DNA of 64,000 bases from Kosakonia quasisacchari (GTDB lineage Bacteria > Pseudomonadota > Gammaproteobacteria > Enterobacterales > Enterobacteriaceae), in NCBI RefSeq assembly GCF_004331415.1, contig NZ_SJOP01000020.1, positions 1 through 64,000 of the forward strand, read 5' to 3'. Below, one piece after another: positions 15,495 through 24,348 of this stretch. The notes beneath the pieces were generated by a model. The model was not told the origin of the DNA. It did not search any database and was given only the letters and a program-made list of their open reading frames with translations. Both the position numbers and the translations under genes were made by a program. Each line of letters opens with the position of its first letter. Positions within the stretch are counted from its first letter, which is position 1.

Positions 15495-16016
15495 ATGAAG
15501 CGTTTTAGTCTGGCTGTGCTGGCGCTCGTTGTTTGCGCCGGGGCGCAAGCCGCCAGTGAAGAAGTGGAAATGAACCTGGTCACTGCGCAAGGCGTTGGGC
15601 AGTCTGTTGGTAGTGTAAAAATCAGCGAAACCGATAAAGGGCTGGAATTTGCGCCAGACCTGAAAGCCCTGCCGCCCGGCGAGCATGGTTTTCACGTCCA
15701 TGCCAAAGGCAGTTGCCAGCCTGCTATTAAAGAGGGGAAAGCCTCTGCGGCTGAAGCGGCAGGAGGGCATCTCGATCCGCAACACACCGGCAAGCATGAA
15801 GGGCCAGAGGGCGCAGGACATTTAGGCGACCTGCCAGTGCTGGTCGTCAACAACGACGGAAAAGCGACCGACCCGGTGGTGGCGCCGCGTCTGAAAAAAC
15901 TCTCGGACGTGAAAGGTAAAGCGCTGATGGTGCACGTCGGCGGCGATAATATGTCCGATCAACCGAAACCGCTCGGCGGTGGCGGTGCACGTTACGCTTG
16001 TGGCGTGATCAAGTAA
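15495..16016 (+). CDS. sodC: Periplasmic Cu,Zn superoxide dismutase
   Basis: 173-residue precursor with a signal peptide of about 19 residues (MKRFSLAVLALVVCAGAQA), then the Cu,Zn-SOD domain. Copper and zinc ligands lie in HGFHVHAKGSC and in the histidine-rich stretch AGGHLDPQHTGKHEGPEGAG. AGGAGG sits just before the ATG. Its last 8 bases overlap the 3' end of the convergent ydhK. Confidence 0.96.
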   Translation: MKRFSLAVLALVVCAGAQAASEEVEMNLVTAQGVGQSVGSVKISETDKGLEFAPDLKALPPGEHGFHVHAKGSCQPAIKEGKASAAEAAGGHLDPQHTGKHEGPEGAGHLGDLPVLVVNNDGKATDPVVAPRLKKLSDVKGKALMVHVGGDNMSDQPKPLGGGGARYACGVIK

Positions 16017-18021
16017 GCGTCCCGGCGGCCGGGGCTTGCTCCAGTTGCGAGAGCGCGCAATATAAGCGCCAGACAACCGAAGCCAGTTCTCTCGCGGCAG
16101 GCTGGTGATGTTTACCCAGCACCGCGCTAATCCGCTGTAGCTCTGCCAGCGTGGCAGAAAGCGTTCGTTGCTGGACGCCACGCTCACTCATCACATCCCG
16201 CAATAAAACAATGCATAACTCGCGGACTTTGGCGAGAGGATCCGAACGGATTTCCCAACTGCGTAGCTGCCAGACAACATGTGAGCAATTCAACAACACA
16301 ACGCCCCAGCGCAGCAGCCAGCGCCGAGCTTGTGCGTCCTGGCTATGACTTAACTGGCTAATGTGATGGTAGACGACTGACTCAAACTCATGCTCACTCA
16401 GTTGCGGCAGGCGGCTGAGTTGATCAACAAAACTGCGGCGCAGCGTGCGAATATGGCGCCGGCTTTTGCGGGCATCCGAACCGGGGCGTAACACGGCGAA
16501 AGCAAGCCACGCCAGCGCAACGCCTAAGATCTTCGCCAGATTGTCATTTAAGAAATCAGCAAAGTCATAAACCGGTGGATTGGTCACTGCGATAAATGAG
16601 CCCATAAAAACAATCAATTGCCCCCACAACCCGGCCAGTTTTGGCATTTGCAGTTTCAACAATTGTAGGGTGGTTAACAGCGGGAACAAAAACAGCAGAA
16701 ACACCGCCAGCTCGCTGATTTGCACCATCAGGCCGAATTTCACTATAAAGCTGAACAGCGACAGCAATATCAAGGTGCGCAGCAGTAGCGTCAGGGAGTT
16801 AAACGGCGCGGGCGAGACGGAGTAGAGCACACAGCTGATAGCCGCCAGCGTCAGCGCCGCCGAACCCGATTCCCACTGCGTATTGATGCTCCATGCGCCG
16901 ACCAGACTCAGTGCGCAAAAAGTGCGAATGCCGCTCCACAGCGCTTCGGCATTATCCGTATAACGCATCAACCCCGGGCTTCTCGGCGGCGTATAGCTGC
17001 TGACCGGCGAAGCATTCTCCACGCGTGCCAGCCAGCGGCTACTGGTGAGGTATAAACAGCAAAAGTAGCGTAACCGCTGCCAGAATGCGTGGTGCCGATA
17101 ATCGCCGCTTATTCCGGGCGCGAGCGGGGCAATAATACGCGCGACGGTAAGCGCATCCGTGCGCGGGTGAGCAAGCGCGGCAAGCAATTGTTCGAGAACC
17201 GGGCGCACATTTTCCGGGGCGTCGGGCCAGTTCAGTAGCATTCTGCGCAGGCTTGAGATCACACTGGTCATGCGCAACTGCTGGTGCAGTAACCAGGTAA
17301 GCAAACTGTTTTGCCGCCGGAAACGGTAATGGCTCCAGAACGCCTGAATTCGCAGTAAATTGGTCGTGAGGATCTGGCCGATAACGCTCTCATGTGCGGT
17401 ACGGATTGCGTCTGTGGTTTCTGGTTGCCACAGGAGGCTTGCATGTTCCAGCAACCGCGCATGCATTCTTTTCAATGCCGACAGCAGGGTTGTACCGTCC
17501 GCGTTGCCGGGCAGGATGATCATCATCATGCCGCCGCACAAAATTCCCAGAATCACTTCGCATACGCGTGCCTGAGCAATGTCCCACAGCTCGGTAATAT
17601 CGGTCACATCGACCATTGCGAAAGCGATAATCGCAGCGGTATAACCTGCCAGTTGAAAGGCATAAGCGACATTATTGGTGAACTGCGCGCAAGCCCAGGT
17701 ACAAAAGCCAATCCAGGCAGCCATAGCAAACAGAAACAGCCACGGATCGTTGAGTGTCTGCCCGGCAATGATCAGCGCCGCGCTGGCCCCAAGCAGGCTC
17801 CCGGCAATACGGCCGAGGCTTTTACTGATCACGCCGCCGACAGTGGGGAAGCTGACGACGGCGGCGGATGTCATGGCCCAGTATGGTTCATCGAGATTGA
17901 GATAATAAGCCACTGTGAGTGCCAGACACATAGCGACGCCGTTGCGCAGCGCATAGCGCCACTGCCCGGTAGAGGCTTTCACCCATGGCAGATTTTGCCA
18001 GAGCCAGACAGGCAATTTCAT
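16009..18021 (-). CDS. ydhK: Inner-membrane efflux component YdhK (FUSC/AaeB type)
   Basis: Aromatic acid exporter-like membrane protein of the FUSC/AaeB family; works with the membrane-fusion partner YdhJ, substrate unknown. 670 residues from the ATG at 18021, identical in length to E. coli YdhK; an upstream in-frame start would add 9 codons but lies inside ydhJ. Two blocks of membrane helices (about residues 25-170 and 365-510) are each followed by a soluble region. The ATG overlaps the ydhJ stop codon by one base (TAATG), showing translational coupling. Confidence 0.93.
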   Translation of the reverse strand: MKLPVWLWQNLPWVKASTGQWRYALRNGVAMCLALTVAYYLNLDEPYWAMTSAAVVSFPTVGGVISKSLGRIAGSLLGASAALIIAGQTLNDPWLFLFAMAAWIGFCTWACAQFTNNVAYAFQLAGYTAAIIAFAMVDVTDITELWDIAQARVCEVILGILCGGMMMIILPGNADGTTLLSALKRMHARLLEHASLLWQPETTDAIRTAHESVIGQILTTNLLRIQAFWSHYRFRRQNSLLTWLLHQQLRMTSVISSLRRMLLNWPDAPENVRPVLEQLLAALAHPRTDALTVARIIAPLAPGISGDYRHHAFWQRLRYFCCLYLTSSRWLARVENASPVSSYTPPRSPGLMRYTDNAEALWSGIRTFCALSLVGAWSINTQWESGSAALTLAAISCVLYSVSPAPFNSLTLLLRTLILLSLFSFIVKFGLMVQISELAVFLLFLFPLLTTLQLLKLQMPKLAGLWGQLIVFMGSFIAVTNPPVYDFADFLNDNLAKILGVALAWLAFAVLRPGSDARKSRRHIRTLRRSFVDQLSRLPQLSEHEFESVVYHHISQLSHSQDAQARRWLLRWGVVLLNCSHVVWQLRSWEIRSDPLAKVRELCIVLLRDVMSERGVQQRTLSATLAELQRISAVLGKHHQPAARELASVVWRLYCALSQLEQAPAAGTLT

Positions 18022-18881
18022 TACTGACCGCCAATCGCCACGGTGCAAGTGGTACCGGAAATCAGCGTCAGCCCGGCGGGCAGATTATCAAACTGAATAC
18101 GTACCGGCACACGCTGCGCCAGCCGTACCCACGGCACGTTCGGTTTGATATCGGCAACCAAACCGCTGTCAGTTTCGATACTTTGATCATAGATAGCGCG
18201 ACCAATACTTGAGACGTGACCCTGTAACGTAATGTCTCCACTATAAAGCACAATCTTCGCTGTTGCCCCTTCATGGATATGACGCAATTTGGTCTCTTCG
18301 AAGTAACCCATCACATAAAAAGAATGGCTGTCTACCAGCGCGAAAACTGGTTGCCCGGCGGTGGCGTAATTCCCGGTGCGGGTGGAAAGGTTCGTGATCC
18401 AGCCGTCCACCGGTGCCCTAACCTGAGTTTGTGCCAATTGCCATTGTGCCTGTGCAAGTTGCGCCTGCGCCGCCGCAACACTTGCCTGAGCGGCTTTAAC
18501 ACTAATATTGGCAGTATCGAGATCTTCTGCGGAGATGTAGTTTTGTGAAAGATGGCGACGGCGAGTGGCTTCGTTATTCGCTTTCGCCAGATCGGTTTGC
18601 GTACGAGCCAGTTGGGCCTCGGCGTTTAGTTCAGCAATGTGGTAAGGCGTATCGTCGAGACGAAATAGCAGATCACCTGCCTTAACAAACTGGTTATCTT
18701 TTACCGTCAATTTGGTAATGCTGCCTGAGACTTGCGGCGTAATACTGACTTGCTCAGCGCGGATTTTACCGTCACGCGTCCAGGGGGATTGCATATAAAA
18801 GTTCCACATCCACCAGGCCGCGACAATCGCCACTGCCAGCACCAATAGAGTGGAGAAATATTTCAGGGATTTCAGGCGCAT
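18021..18881 (-). CDS. ydhJ: Membrane-fusion protein YdhJ (HlyD/AaeA type)
   Basis: Periplasmic adaptor of the YdhJK exporter. 286 residues from the ATG at 18881, close to E. coli. One N-terminal membrane anchor (about residues 8-28, LLVLAVAIVAAWWMWNFYM), a lipoyl/barrel-sandwich half (DNQFVKAGDLLFRLDD), an alanine- and glutamine-rich coiled coil, and the second lipoyl half (RAPVDGWITNLSTRTGNY). It is the middle gene of ydhI-ydhJ-ydhK. Confidence 0.93.
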   Translation of the reverse strand: MRLKSLKYFSTLLVLAVAIVAAWWMWNFYMQSPWTRDGKIRAEQVSITPQVSGSITKLTVKDNQFVKAGDLLFRLDDTPYHIAELNAEAQLARTQTDLAKANNEATRRRHLSQNYISAEDLDTANISVKAAQASVAAAQAQLAQAQWQLAQTQVRAPVDGWITNLSTRTGNYATAGQPVFALVDSHSFYVMGYFEETKLRHIHEGATAKIVLYSGDITLQGHVSSIGRAIYDQSIETDSGLVADIKPNVPWVRLAQRVPVRIQFDNLPAGLTLISGTTCTVAIGGQ

Positions 18882-18883
18882 AA

Positions 18884-19120
18884 TTACCACACCATTAGCA
18901 AGCCGAGGGCGAGGCTCAGCGCAATAACAAACAAGGAGAGATCCATCAGGATGGGGTGCCAGATAGCACCCGCATAAATCCACCCGCGCAACAGGCGGTG
19001 AGCGATAAGCCAGAACAGAAAGCCCAGCATGACCACTTTAAATACGGGAGGGAAATAGACCGATGCGCCAAAAATCAGGTCTTGCAGGGGTAAGTTCGGG
19101 AAACTTGAGTTCAACTTCAC
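18884..19120 (-). CDS. ydhI: DUF1656 membrane protein YdhI
   Basis: 78-residue small membrane protein with two predicted helices, found at the head of FUSC-type efflux operons (AaeX-like). GTG at 19120 was chosen because AGGA lies 8 bases upstream and it gives exactly the E. coli length (MKLNSSFPNLPLQDLIFG). A TTG 6 codons upstream is less likely. Its stop codon is two bases from the ydhJ start. It is divergent from slyA, and the slyA box lies between the two genes. Confidence 0.88.
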   Translation of the reverse strand: MKLNSSFPNLPLQDLIFGASVYFPPVFKVVMLGFLFWLIAHRLLRGWIYAGAIWHPILMDLSLFVIALSLALGLLMVW

Positions 19121-19297
19121 ACTTTGTGTCCTGTGCAACCTAACGGATCGCCAGATTGGTGATTATCATTAGATAAGTGCCAATCACTGCGTGTTGCTAA
19201 GGCAGGTGGAATCTCAACGTAAGCCCCGGCGAGAACCGCAATACATTTGTTTTACCAATATAAATACTGCAAACTATTCTAAAATGAGTATAATAAC

Positions 19298-19309
19298 TTA
19301 GCAAGCTAA
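19298..19309. promoter_or_regulatory. SlyA box
   Basis: TTAGCAAGCTAA, a perfect match to the SlyA palindrome, lies 16-27 bases upstream of the slyA start. It is placed for autorepression and could also affect the divergent ydhIJK operon. Confidence 0.85.
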
Positions 19310-19325
19310 TTATAAGGAGATGAAA

Positions 19326-19760
19326 TTGGAATCGCCATTAGGTTCTGATCTGGCACGCTTAGTGCGCGTCTGGCGCGCTTTGATTGACCATCGCCTAAAA
19401 CCTCTGGAATTAACGCAGACTCACTGGGTAACGCTGCATAATATTCATCAGCTGCCGCCCGAACAGTCGCAAATTCAACTGGCAAAAGCGATTGGCATTG
19501 AGCAGCCTTCGCTGGTGCGTACGCTGGATCAACTGGAAGAGAAAGGCCTTATTTCTCGCCAGACCTGCGCCAACGATCGCCGGGCAAAGCGGATCAAATT
19601 GACAGAAAAAGCGGACCCAATCATTGAAGAGATGGAGACGGTTATTCGTAAAACTCGGGGGGAAATACTTTCCGGGATCTCTGCGGAAGAACTCGATCTG
19701 TTGATTAAAATGATTGGCCGGCTGGAACAAAACATCAATGAGCTTCAGTCGCGAGATTGA
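19326..19760 (+). CDS. slyA: MarR-family regulator SlyA
   Basis: Winged-helix transcription factor that counteracts H-NS and affects virulence and envelope genes. 144 residues from TTG at 19326. An ATG lies two codons upstream at 19320, but it directly abuts the AAGGAG at 19314-19319 (no spacing), whereas the TTG is 6 bases away. A UUG start is also reported for slyA in E. coli and Salmonella. The DNA-binding helices are around QLAKAIGIEQPSLVRTLDQL, followed by the wing (NDRRAKRIKLT). A terminator follows. Confidence 0.92.
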   Translation: MESPLGSDLARLVRVWRALIDHRLKPLELTQTHWVTLHNIHQLPPEQSQIQLAKAIGIEQPSLVRTLDQLEEKGLISRQTCANDRRAKRIKLTEKADPIIEEMETVIRKTRGEILSGISAEELDLLIKMIGRLEQNINELQSRD

Positions 19761-19765
19761 CCAGC

Positions 19766-19793
19766 AAAGCCTTGCATTCGCAAGGCTTTTTTA
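19766..19793 (+). terminator. slyA terminator
   Basis: Stem AAAGCCTTGC and GCAAGGCTTT with loop ATTC (the last base shared), followed by TTTA. Confidence 0.88.
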
Positions 19794-19811
19794 CATCAAC
19801 ATTCAGTATCG

Positions 19812-19846
19812 GCAATAAGAAAGGGCGGCCACTGGCGTGACCACCC
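19812..19846 (-). terminator. slyB terminator
   Basis: On the minus strand GGGUGGUCAC pairs with GUGGCCGCCC (two G-U pairs) around GCCA, followed by UUUCUUAUU. It lies 10 bases past the slyB stop. Confidence 0.7.
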
Positions 19847-19856
19847 GATGCGGGAA

Positions 19857-20324
19857 TTAACGCGGGGAAACGGTAATCTGACGACCGTTGCTTGCCATCA
19901 CGACGCGCTGGCCTGCGGAGAAACGGGTGTTGCCCTGTTTCTGTACGACCATAATGGTGTTGCCATCATCTTTACGAATTTCCAGCTCAACGCCTTGCGT
20001 TTTATTCAGTGAACCCTGGACGGATTGCCCTGCAACGCCACCGGCTACTGCGCCTGCTGCGGTGGCCAGAGAACGGCCCGTACCGCCACCAACGGTATTG
20101 CCAAGGAAACCACCCAGCACTGCACCGCCAAGCGCGCCGATGACATTGTTATCGTCGCCGCCCTGAATCTGTACCGGACGGACGTTAACAATGGTGCCGT
20201 AAGTGACATTCTGCACCTGTTTAGCTTCGGATGCAGAGTAAACATCACCGGAAAGCGTGTCGTTATTCACGCAGCCAGCCAAAGAAAAACCAATCAGCGA
20301 AACTGCCAGTGCACGTAACATCAT
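19857..20324 (-). CDS. slyB: Outer-membrane lipoprotein SlyB
   Basis: 155-residue lipoprotein, the same length as E. coli. Signal peptide with lipobox LAGC (cleavage before Cys18), then a glycine-rich Gly-zipper segment (GALGGAVLGGFLGNTVGGG and GAVAGGVAGQSVQG). It forms rings around outer-membrane proteins under stress and belongs to the PhoPQ regulon in E. coli. A PhoP-type box with a well-placed -10 element lies about 130 bases upstream. Confidence 0.96.
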   Translation of the reverse strand: MMLRALAVSLIGFSLAGCVNNDTLSGDVYSASEAKQVQNVTYGTIVNVRPVQIQGGDDNNVIGALGGAVLGGFLGNTVGGGTGRSLATAAGAVAGGVAGQSVQGSLNKTQGVELEIRKDDGNTIMVVQKQGNTRFSAGQRVVMASNGRQITVSPR

Positions 20325-20451
20325 TTATGAATCTCCTGTTCACCATGAAACGCCCTTGTGGGCATCCAACATGGTTAAATTATATGGCATTTTAGCAACA
20401 CCAGGTCATCTCTTCTGCCAAATCCCGGTGAAAATAATAATCAAAGCGAGT

Positions 20452-20468
20452 TTAACCAGATTTAAACG
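20452..20468 (-). promoter_or_regulatory. PhoP box of slyB
   Basis: On the minus strand CGTTTA-AATCT-GGTTAA matches the PhoP direct repeat (T/G)GTTTA-N5-(T/G)GTTTA with few changes. TATTAT follows 12 bases downstream as a -10 element, the usual PhoP promoter geometry. slyB is a known PhoP target in E. coli. Confidence 0.6.
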
Positions 20469-20607
20469 AAGCGATTATAAGCGCAGCCCGGCGCAATTTC
20501 ACTTAACGGAAATCCAGCCGATTGTTAAAAAGTGTTTGCAGCCGATGGCGTTAACCCCCGCTTTATGGTGGAGTGGTGCTCTTCTGTCACGCATTAAAGG
20601 AAGGCGT

Positions 20608-21732
20608 ATGAAATCGGGTCGCTACATTGGGGTGATGTCTGGAACAAGTCTGGATGGGGTTGATGTGGTGCTGGCGGCAATCGATGAAACCATGGTCGCG
20701 CAGCAAGCGAGTCTGACGTTTCCCATTCCGTTGCCGTTAAAAGAGGCGATTCTCGGGATTTGTCAGGGTCAGCAACTCACGCTTTCGCAACTGGGGCGGC
20801 TGGATACCCAACTGGGCAAATTGTTTGCCGACGCGGTGCTGGCGTTAATGGACCGAGAGCAACTCCGCCCGGAAGATATCGTCGCAATTGGCTGTCACGG
20901 GCAAACCGTCTGGCATGAGCCGACAGGCATTGCGCCGCATACTCTGCAGATTGGTGATAATAACCAAATCGCGGCGCGTACGGGGGTGACGGTGGTCGGT
21001 GACTTTCGCCGCCGTGATATCGCGCTTGGCGGGCAGGGCGCGCCGCTGGTGCCTGCCTTTCACCATGCACTGCTGGCGCACCCGGTAGAACGGCGCATGG
21101 TGCTCAACATTGGTGGCATCGCCAATTTATCGCTTCTGATCCCCGGCCAGCCAGTCAGAGGTTACGACACCGGGCCGGGCAACATGCTCATGGACGCGTG
21201 GATTTGGCGGCAAAAAGGCAAACCCTACGACAAAGATGCGCAGTGGGCGAGCGAAGGCAAAGTGGTGCTGCCGCTACTGCAAAACATGCTAAGTGATGCC
21301 TACTTTGCCACGCCCGCACCGAAAAGCACCGGCCGTGAATATTTCAATTACAGCTGGCTAGAACGCCATCTTTCGCACTTTCCGGGTTTAAGCGCCAGCG
21401 ATGTGCAGGCGACGCTGGCTGAATTAACGGCAGTGACGATATCCGAGCAGGTGCTGCTCAGTGGCGGTTGTGAACGCTTGCTGGTCTGCGGCGGTGGGTG
21501 TCGCAATCCGTTGGTTATGGCGCGTCTGGCGGGGCTGCTGCCAGGTACAGAAGTCACTACCACCGATGAAGCCGGTATCAGCGGCGACGACATGGAAGCG
21601 CTGGCGTTCGCCTGGCTTGCGTGGCGAACTCTGGCCGGGCTGCCGGGCAATCTGCCATCCGTCACTGGCGCTTCTGCGGCGTCGGTGCTCGGCGCGATTT
21701 TCCCTGCTAACCCGCGGCAGAATCAGAGTTAA
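20608..21732 (+). CDS. anmK: Anhydro-N-acetylmuramic acid kinase
   Basis: Phosphorylates and opens 1,6-anhydro-MurNAc to MurNAc-6-phosphate during cell-wall recycling. 374 residues (E. coli 369). It is an ASKHA-fold kinase with N-terminal GVMSGTSLDGVDVVL, then GCHGQTVWH, and LNIGGIANLSLL. The frame stays open upstream, but AAGGAAGG before the ATG at 20608 and homology fix the start. It is divergent from slyB. Confidence 0.96.
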   Translation: MKSGRYIGVMSGTSLDGVDVVLAAIDETMVAQQASLTFPIPLPLKEAILGICQGQQLTLSQLGRLDTQLGKLFADAVLALMDREQLRPEDIVAIGCHGQTVWHEPTGIAPHTLQIGDNNQIAARTGVTVVGDFRRRDIALGGQGAPLVPAFHHALLAHPVERRMVLNIGGIANLSLLIPGQPVRGYDTGPGNMLMDAWIWRQKGKPYDKDAQWASEGKVVLPLLQNMLSDAYFATPAPKSTGREYFNYSWLERHLSHFPGLSASDVQATLAELTAVTISEQVLLSGGCERLLVCGGGCRNPLVMARLAGLLPGTEVTTTDEAGISGDDMEALAFAWLAWRTLAGLPGNLPSVTGASAASVLGAIFPANPRQNQS

Positions 21733-21777
21733 CCGCATTTCACTTTAGTTGCACCGGGCTAGACTGACCAGGCTTAG

Positions 21778-21796
21778 GGAGGGCGTTTCGCCCTCC
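21778..21796 (+). other. Hairpin between anmK and mliC
   Basis: GGAGGGCG and CGCCCTCC with a TTT loop. No T-run follows, so it is a structured leader or processing signal rather than a clear terminator. Confidence 0.5.
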
Positions 21797-21824
21797 GTGA
21801 CCAGGACCGTCCCGGGAATACTCT

Positions 21825-22145
21825 ATGAAAAAAATACTTATCGTCTGCCTGCCCGCACTGCTTGCCGGATGCAGCTATTACAACCAGTTTGTAGAACGCA
21901 TGCATACCGATACGCTGGTTTACCAGTGTGAGGAAAAACCGCTCACCGTAAAAATGAATAACACCCGTCAGCAGGCGAGTTTTGTCTGGGATGATAAATT
22001 GCTGACCTTACAGCAAGGGCTTTCAGCCTCTGGCTCGCGCTACACCGATGGCGTCTACGTTTTCTGGTCGAAGGGTGAGAGTGCCACCGTCTACAAACGC
22101 GATCGCATCGTGTTGAATAATTGCCAGCTTATTCCACAGCGTTGA
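21825..22145 (+). CDS. mliC: Membrane-bound lysozyme inhibitor of C-type lysozyme
   Basis: 106-residue lipoprotein (formerly YdhA; E. coli 109). Lipobox LLAGC gives a mature N-terminal Cys16. The small MliC/PliC barrel carries the inhibitory loop in ASGSRYTDGVYVFWSKG and the disulfide pair around YQCEEK and NNCQL. It protects peptidoglycan from host lysozyme. It lies between anmK and pdxH as in E. coli. Confidence 0.94.
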   Translation: MKKILIVCLPALLAGCSYYNQFVERMHTDTLVYQCEEKPLTVKMNNTRQQASFVWDDKLLTLQQGLSASGSRYTDGVYVFWSKGESATVYKRDRIVLNNCQLIPQR

Positions 22146-22201
22146 GATTTTTACAGGGGGGCGCATAATAGCCCCACCTGATGATTACTTTCGCTAACGC
22201 C

Positions 22202-22858
22202 ATGTCTGATAACGATCAATTGCAGCAAATCGCGCATCTACGCCGTGAATACACCAAAGGTGGTCTGCGTCGCGGTGACCTTCCCGCCGAACCGTTGGCA
22301 TTGTTTGAACGCTGGCTGGGGCAAGCCTGTGAAGCCCAGCTTGCCGATCCTACCGCTATGGTTGTCGCAACAGTGGATGAAAGCGGTCAACCTTACCAGC
22401 GTATTGTGTTGCTCAAACACTATGATGAAAAAGGGCTGGTGTTCTATACCAACCTTGGCAGCCGTAAGGCACACCATATTGAACACAACCCCGCAGTGAG
22501 TCTGCTGTTCCCATGGCATATGCTGGAGCGCCAGGTGATGGTCACCGGCAAAGCGGAACGGCTTTCAACCCTGGAAGTGGTGAAGTATTTCCACAGCCGC
22601 CCGCGTGACAGCCAAATCGGCGCCTGGGTATCAAAACAATCGAGCCGCATCTCCGCGCGCGGTATTCTGGAAAGCAAGTTCCTTGAACTTAAGCAAAAAT
22701 TCCAGCAGGGCGAAATCCCGTTACCCAGTTTCTGGGGTGGCTACCGCGTCAGTATCGACCAGATGGAGTTCTGGCAAGGCGGTGCCAATCGCCTGCATGA
22801 CCGTTTTTTATACCAGCGCGAGAACGCTGCGTGGAAAATTGACCGCCTCGCGCCGTAA
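22202..22858 (+). CDS. pdxH: Pyridoxine/pyridoxamine 5'-phosphate oxidase
   Basis: FMN enzyme that makes pyridoxal 5'-phosphate from PNP or PMP. 218 residues from the ATG at 22202, the E. coli length; an upstream in-frame ATG would add 7 codons. Visible features: FMN-binding RIVLLKHYDEKG and NLGSRKAHHIEHNP, and the C-terminal FWQGGANRLHDRFLYQRE substrate motif. It is followed by tyrS, with which it forms an operon in E. coli. Confidence 0.96.
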   Translation: MSDNDQLQQIAHLRREYTKGGLRRGDLPAEPLALFERWLGQACEAQLADPTAMVVATVDESGQPYQRIVLLKHYDEKGLVFYTNLGSRKAHHIEHNPAVSLLFPWHMLERQVMVTGKAERLSTLEVVKYFHSRPRDSQIGAWVSKQSSRISARGILESKFLELKQKFQQGEIPLPSFWGGYRVSIDQMEFWQGGANRLHDRFLYQRENAAWKIDRLAP

Positions 22859-23000
22859 TCCCTGAAAAATGTTGCTATAAGCGCTGGCACTCCGTGTTCC
22901 GGCGCTTTATCCTATCTGCCCCCCATGAAGTATCCTTTCGCATCTGGCGAAAAGTCGTGTACCGGCAAAGGTGCAGTCCGTTTTATACATGGAGATTTTG

Positions 23001-24275
23001 ATGGCTAGCAGTAACTTGATTAAACAATTGCAAGAGCGGGGCCTCGTGGCCCAGGTGACGGATGAGGAAGCGTTAGCAGAGCGACTGGCGCAGGGCCCGA
23101 TCGCGCTCTATTGCGGCTTCGATCCCACCGCTGACAGCTTGCATTTGGGGCATCTGGTTCCATTGTTATGCCTGAAACGCTTCCAGCAGGCTGGCCACAA
23201 GCCCGTGGCGCTGGTAGGTGGCGCCACGGGTCTGATTGGCGACCCGAGCTTTAAAGCCACCGAGCGTAAACTGAATACCGAAGACACCGTGCAGGAGTGG
23301 GTAGATAAAATCCGCAAACAGGTTGCACCGTTCCTTGATTTCGACTGTGGCGATAACTCCGCTATCGCTGCGAACAACTATGACTGGTTTGGTAGCATGA
23401 ACGTGCTGACCTTCCTGCGCGATATCGGCAAACACTTCTCTGTTAACCAGATGATTAACAAAGAAGCGGTCAAGCAGCGTCTGAACCGTGACGATGTCGG
23501 TATCTCGTTCACCGAGTTTTCCTACAACCTGCTGCAAGGTTACGACTTTGCCTGTCTGAACGAACTGCACGACGTGGTGCTGCAAATTGGCGGTTCGGAC
23601 CAGTGGGGCAACATCACGTCGGGTATCGATCTGACTCGCCGCCTGCACCAAAACCAGGTCTTTGGCCTGACGGTTCCGCTGATCACTAAAGCCGATGGCA
23701 CCAAATTTGGTAAAACCGAAGGTGGCGCGGTGTGGCTGGATCCGAAGAAAACCAGCCCGTATAAGTTCTACCAGTTTTGGATCAACACCGCTGATGCGGA
23801 CGTTTATCGCTTCCTGAAGTTCTTCACCTTTATGGATATCGCGGAAATTAACGCGCTGGAAGAAGAAGACAAAAACAGCGGTAAAGCGCCGCGCGCGCAA
23901 TATGTGCTGGCTGAGCAGGTGACACGTCTGGTACATGGCGAAGAGGGCTTAATCGCCGCTAAACGTATCACCGAGAGCCTGTTCAACGGTACATTGAGCG
24001 ACCTGAGCGAAGCCGATTTCGAGCAGTTGGCGCAGGATGGCGTACCGATGGTTGAGATGGAAAAAGGTGCCGATCTGATGCAGGCGCTGGTTGATTCTGA
24101 GCTGCAGCCGTCCCGTGGCCAGTCGCGTAAAACCATCGCGTCTAACGCCGTCACCATCAACGGCGAAAAACAATCCGATCCGGAGTATTTCTTTACTGAC
24201 GGCGATCGCCTGTTTGGTCGCTACACGCTGCTGCGCCGCGGTAAGAAAAACTACTGCTTGATCTGCTGGAAATAA
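23001..24275 (+). CDS. tyrS: Tyrosyl-tRNA synthetase
   Basis: Class I aminoacyl-tRNA synthetase, 424 residues as in E. coli. The HIGH-type motif is HLGH at residues 48-51, and the KMSKS-type motif is KFGKT. The C-terminal S4-like RNA-binding domain covers about the last 70 residues (QSRKTIASNAVTINGEKQ). GGAG precedes the ATG at 23001. It lies in the vitamin B6 neighbourhood between pdxH and pdxY. Confidence 0.98.
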   Translation: MASSNLIKQLQERGLVAQVTDEEALAERLAQGPIALYCGFDPTADSLHLGHLVPLLCLKRFQQAGHKPVALVGGATGLIGDPSFKATERKLNTEDTVQEWVDKIRKQVAPFLDFDCGDNSAIAANNYDWFGSMNVLTFLRDIGKHFSVNQMINKEAVKQRLNRDDVGISFTEFSYNLLQGYDFACLNELHDVVLQIGGSDQWGNITSGIDLTRRLHQNQVFGLTVPLITKADGTKFGKTEGGAVWLDPKKTSPYKFYQFWINTADADVYRFLKFFTFMDIAEINALEEEDKNSGKAPRAQYVLAEQVTRLVHGEEGLIAAKRITESLFNGTLSDLSEADFEQLAQDGVPMVEMEKGADLMQALVDSELQPSRGQSRKTIASNAVTINGEKQSDPEYFFTDGDRLFGRYTLLRRGKKNYCLICWK

Positions 24276-24288
24276 AAACAGACCTGCC

Positions 24289-24319
24289 GAAGGGAGTGAG
24301 AAATCACTCCCTTCTCTTT
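24289..24319 (+). terminator. Terminator or attenuator between tyrS and pdxY
   Basis: Strong 11-base stem GAAGGGAGTGA and TCACTCCCTTC with loop GAAA, followed by TCTTT. The tail is weak, so some read-through into pdxY is likely. Confidence 0.7.
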
Positions 24320-24348
24320 GTTGCTCCATTCTTGCAAGGCTACCAACA

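Noticed and set aside
23166..23936. 256-codon open frame antisense to tyrS
   Set aside because: Shadow of tyrS with no recognisable domain.
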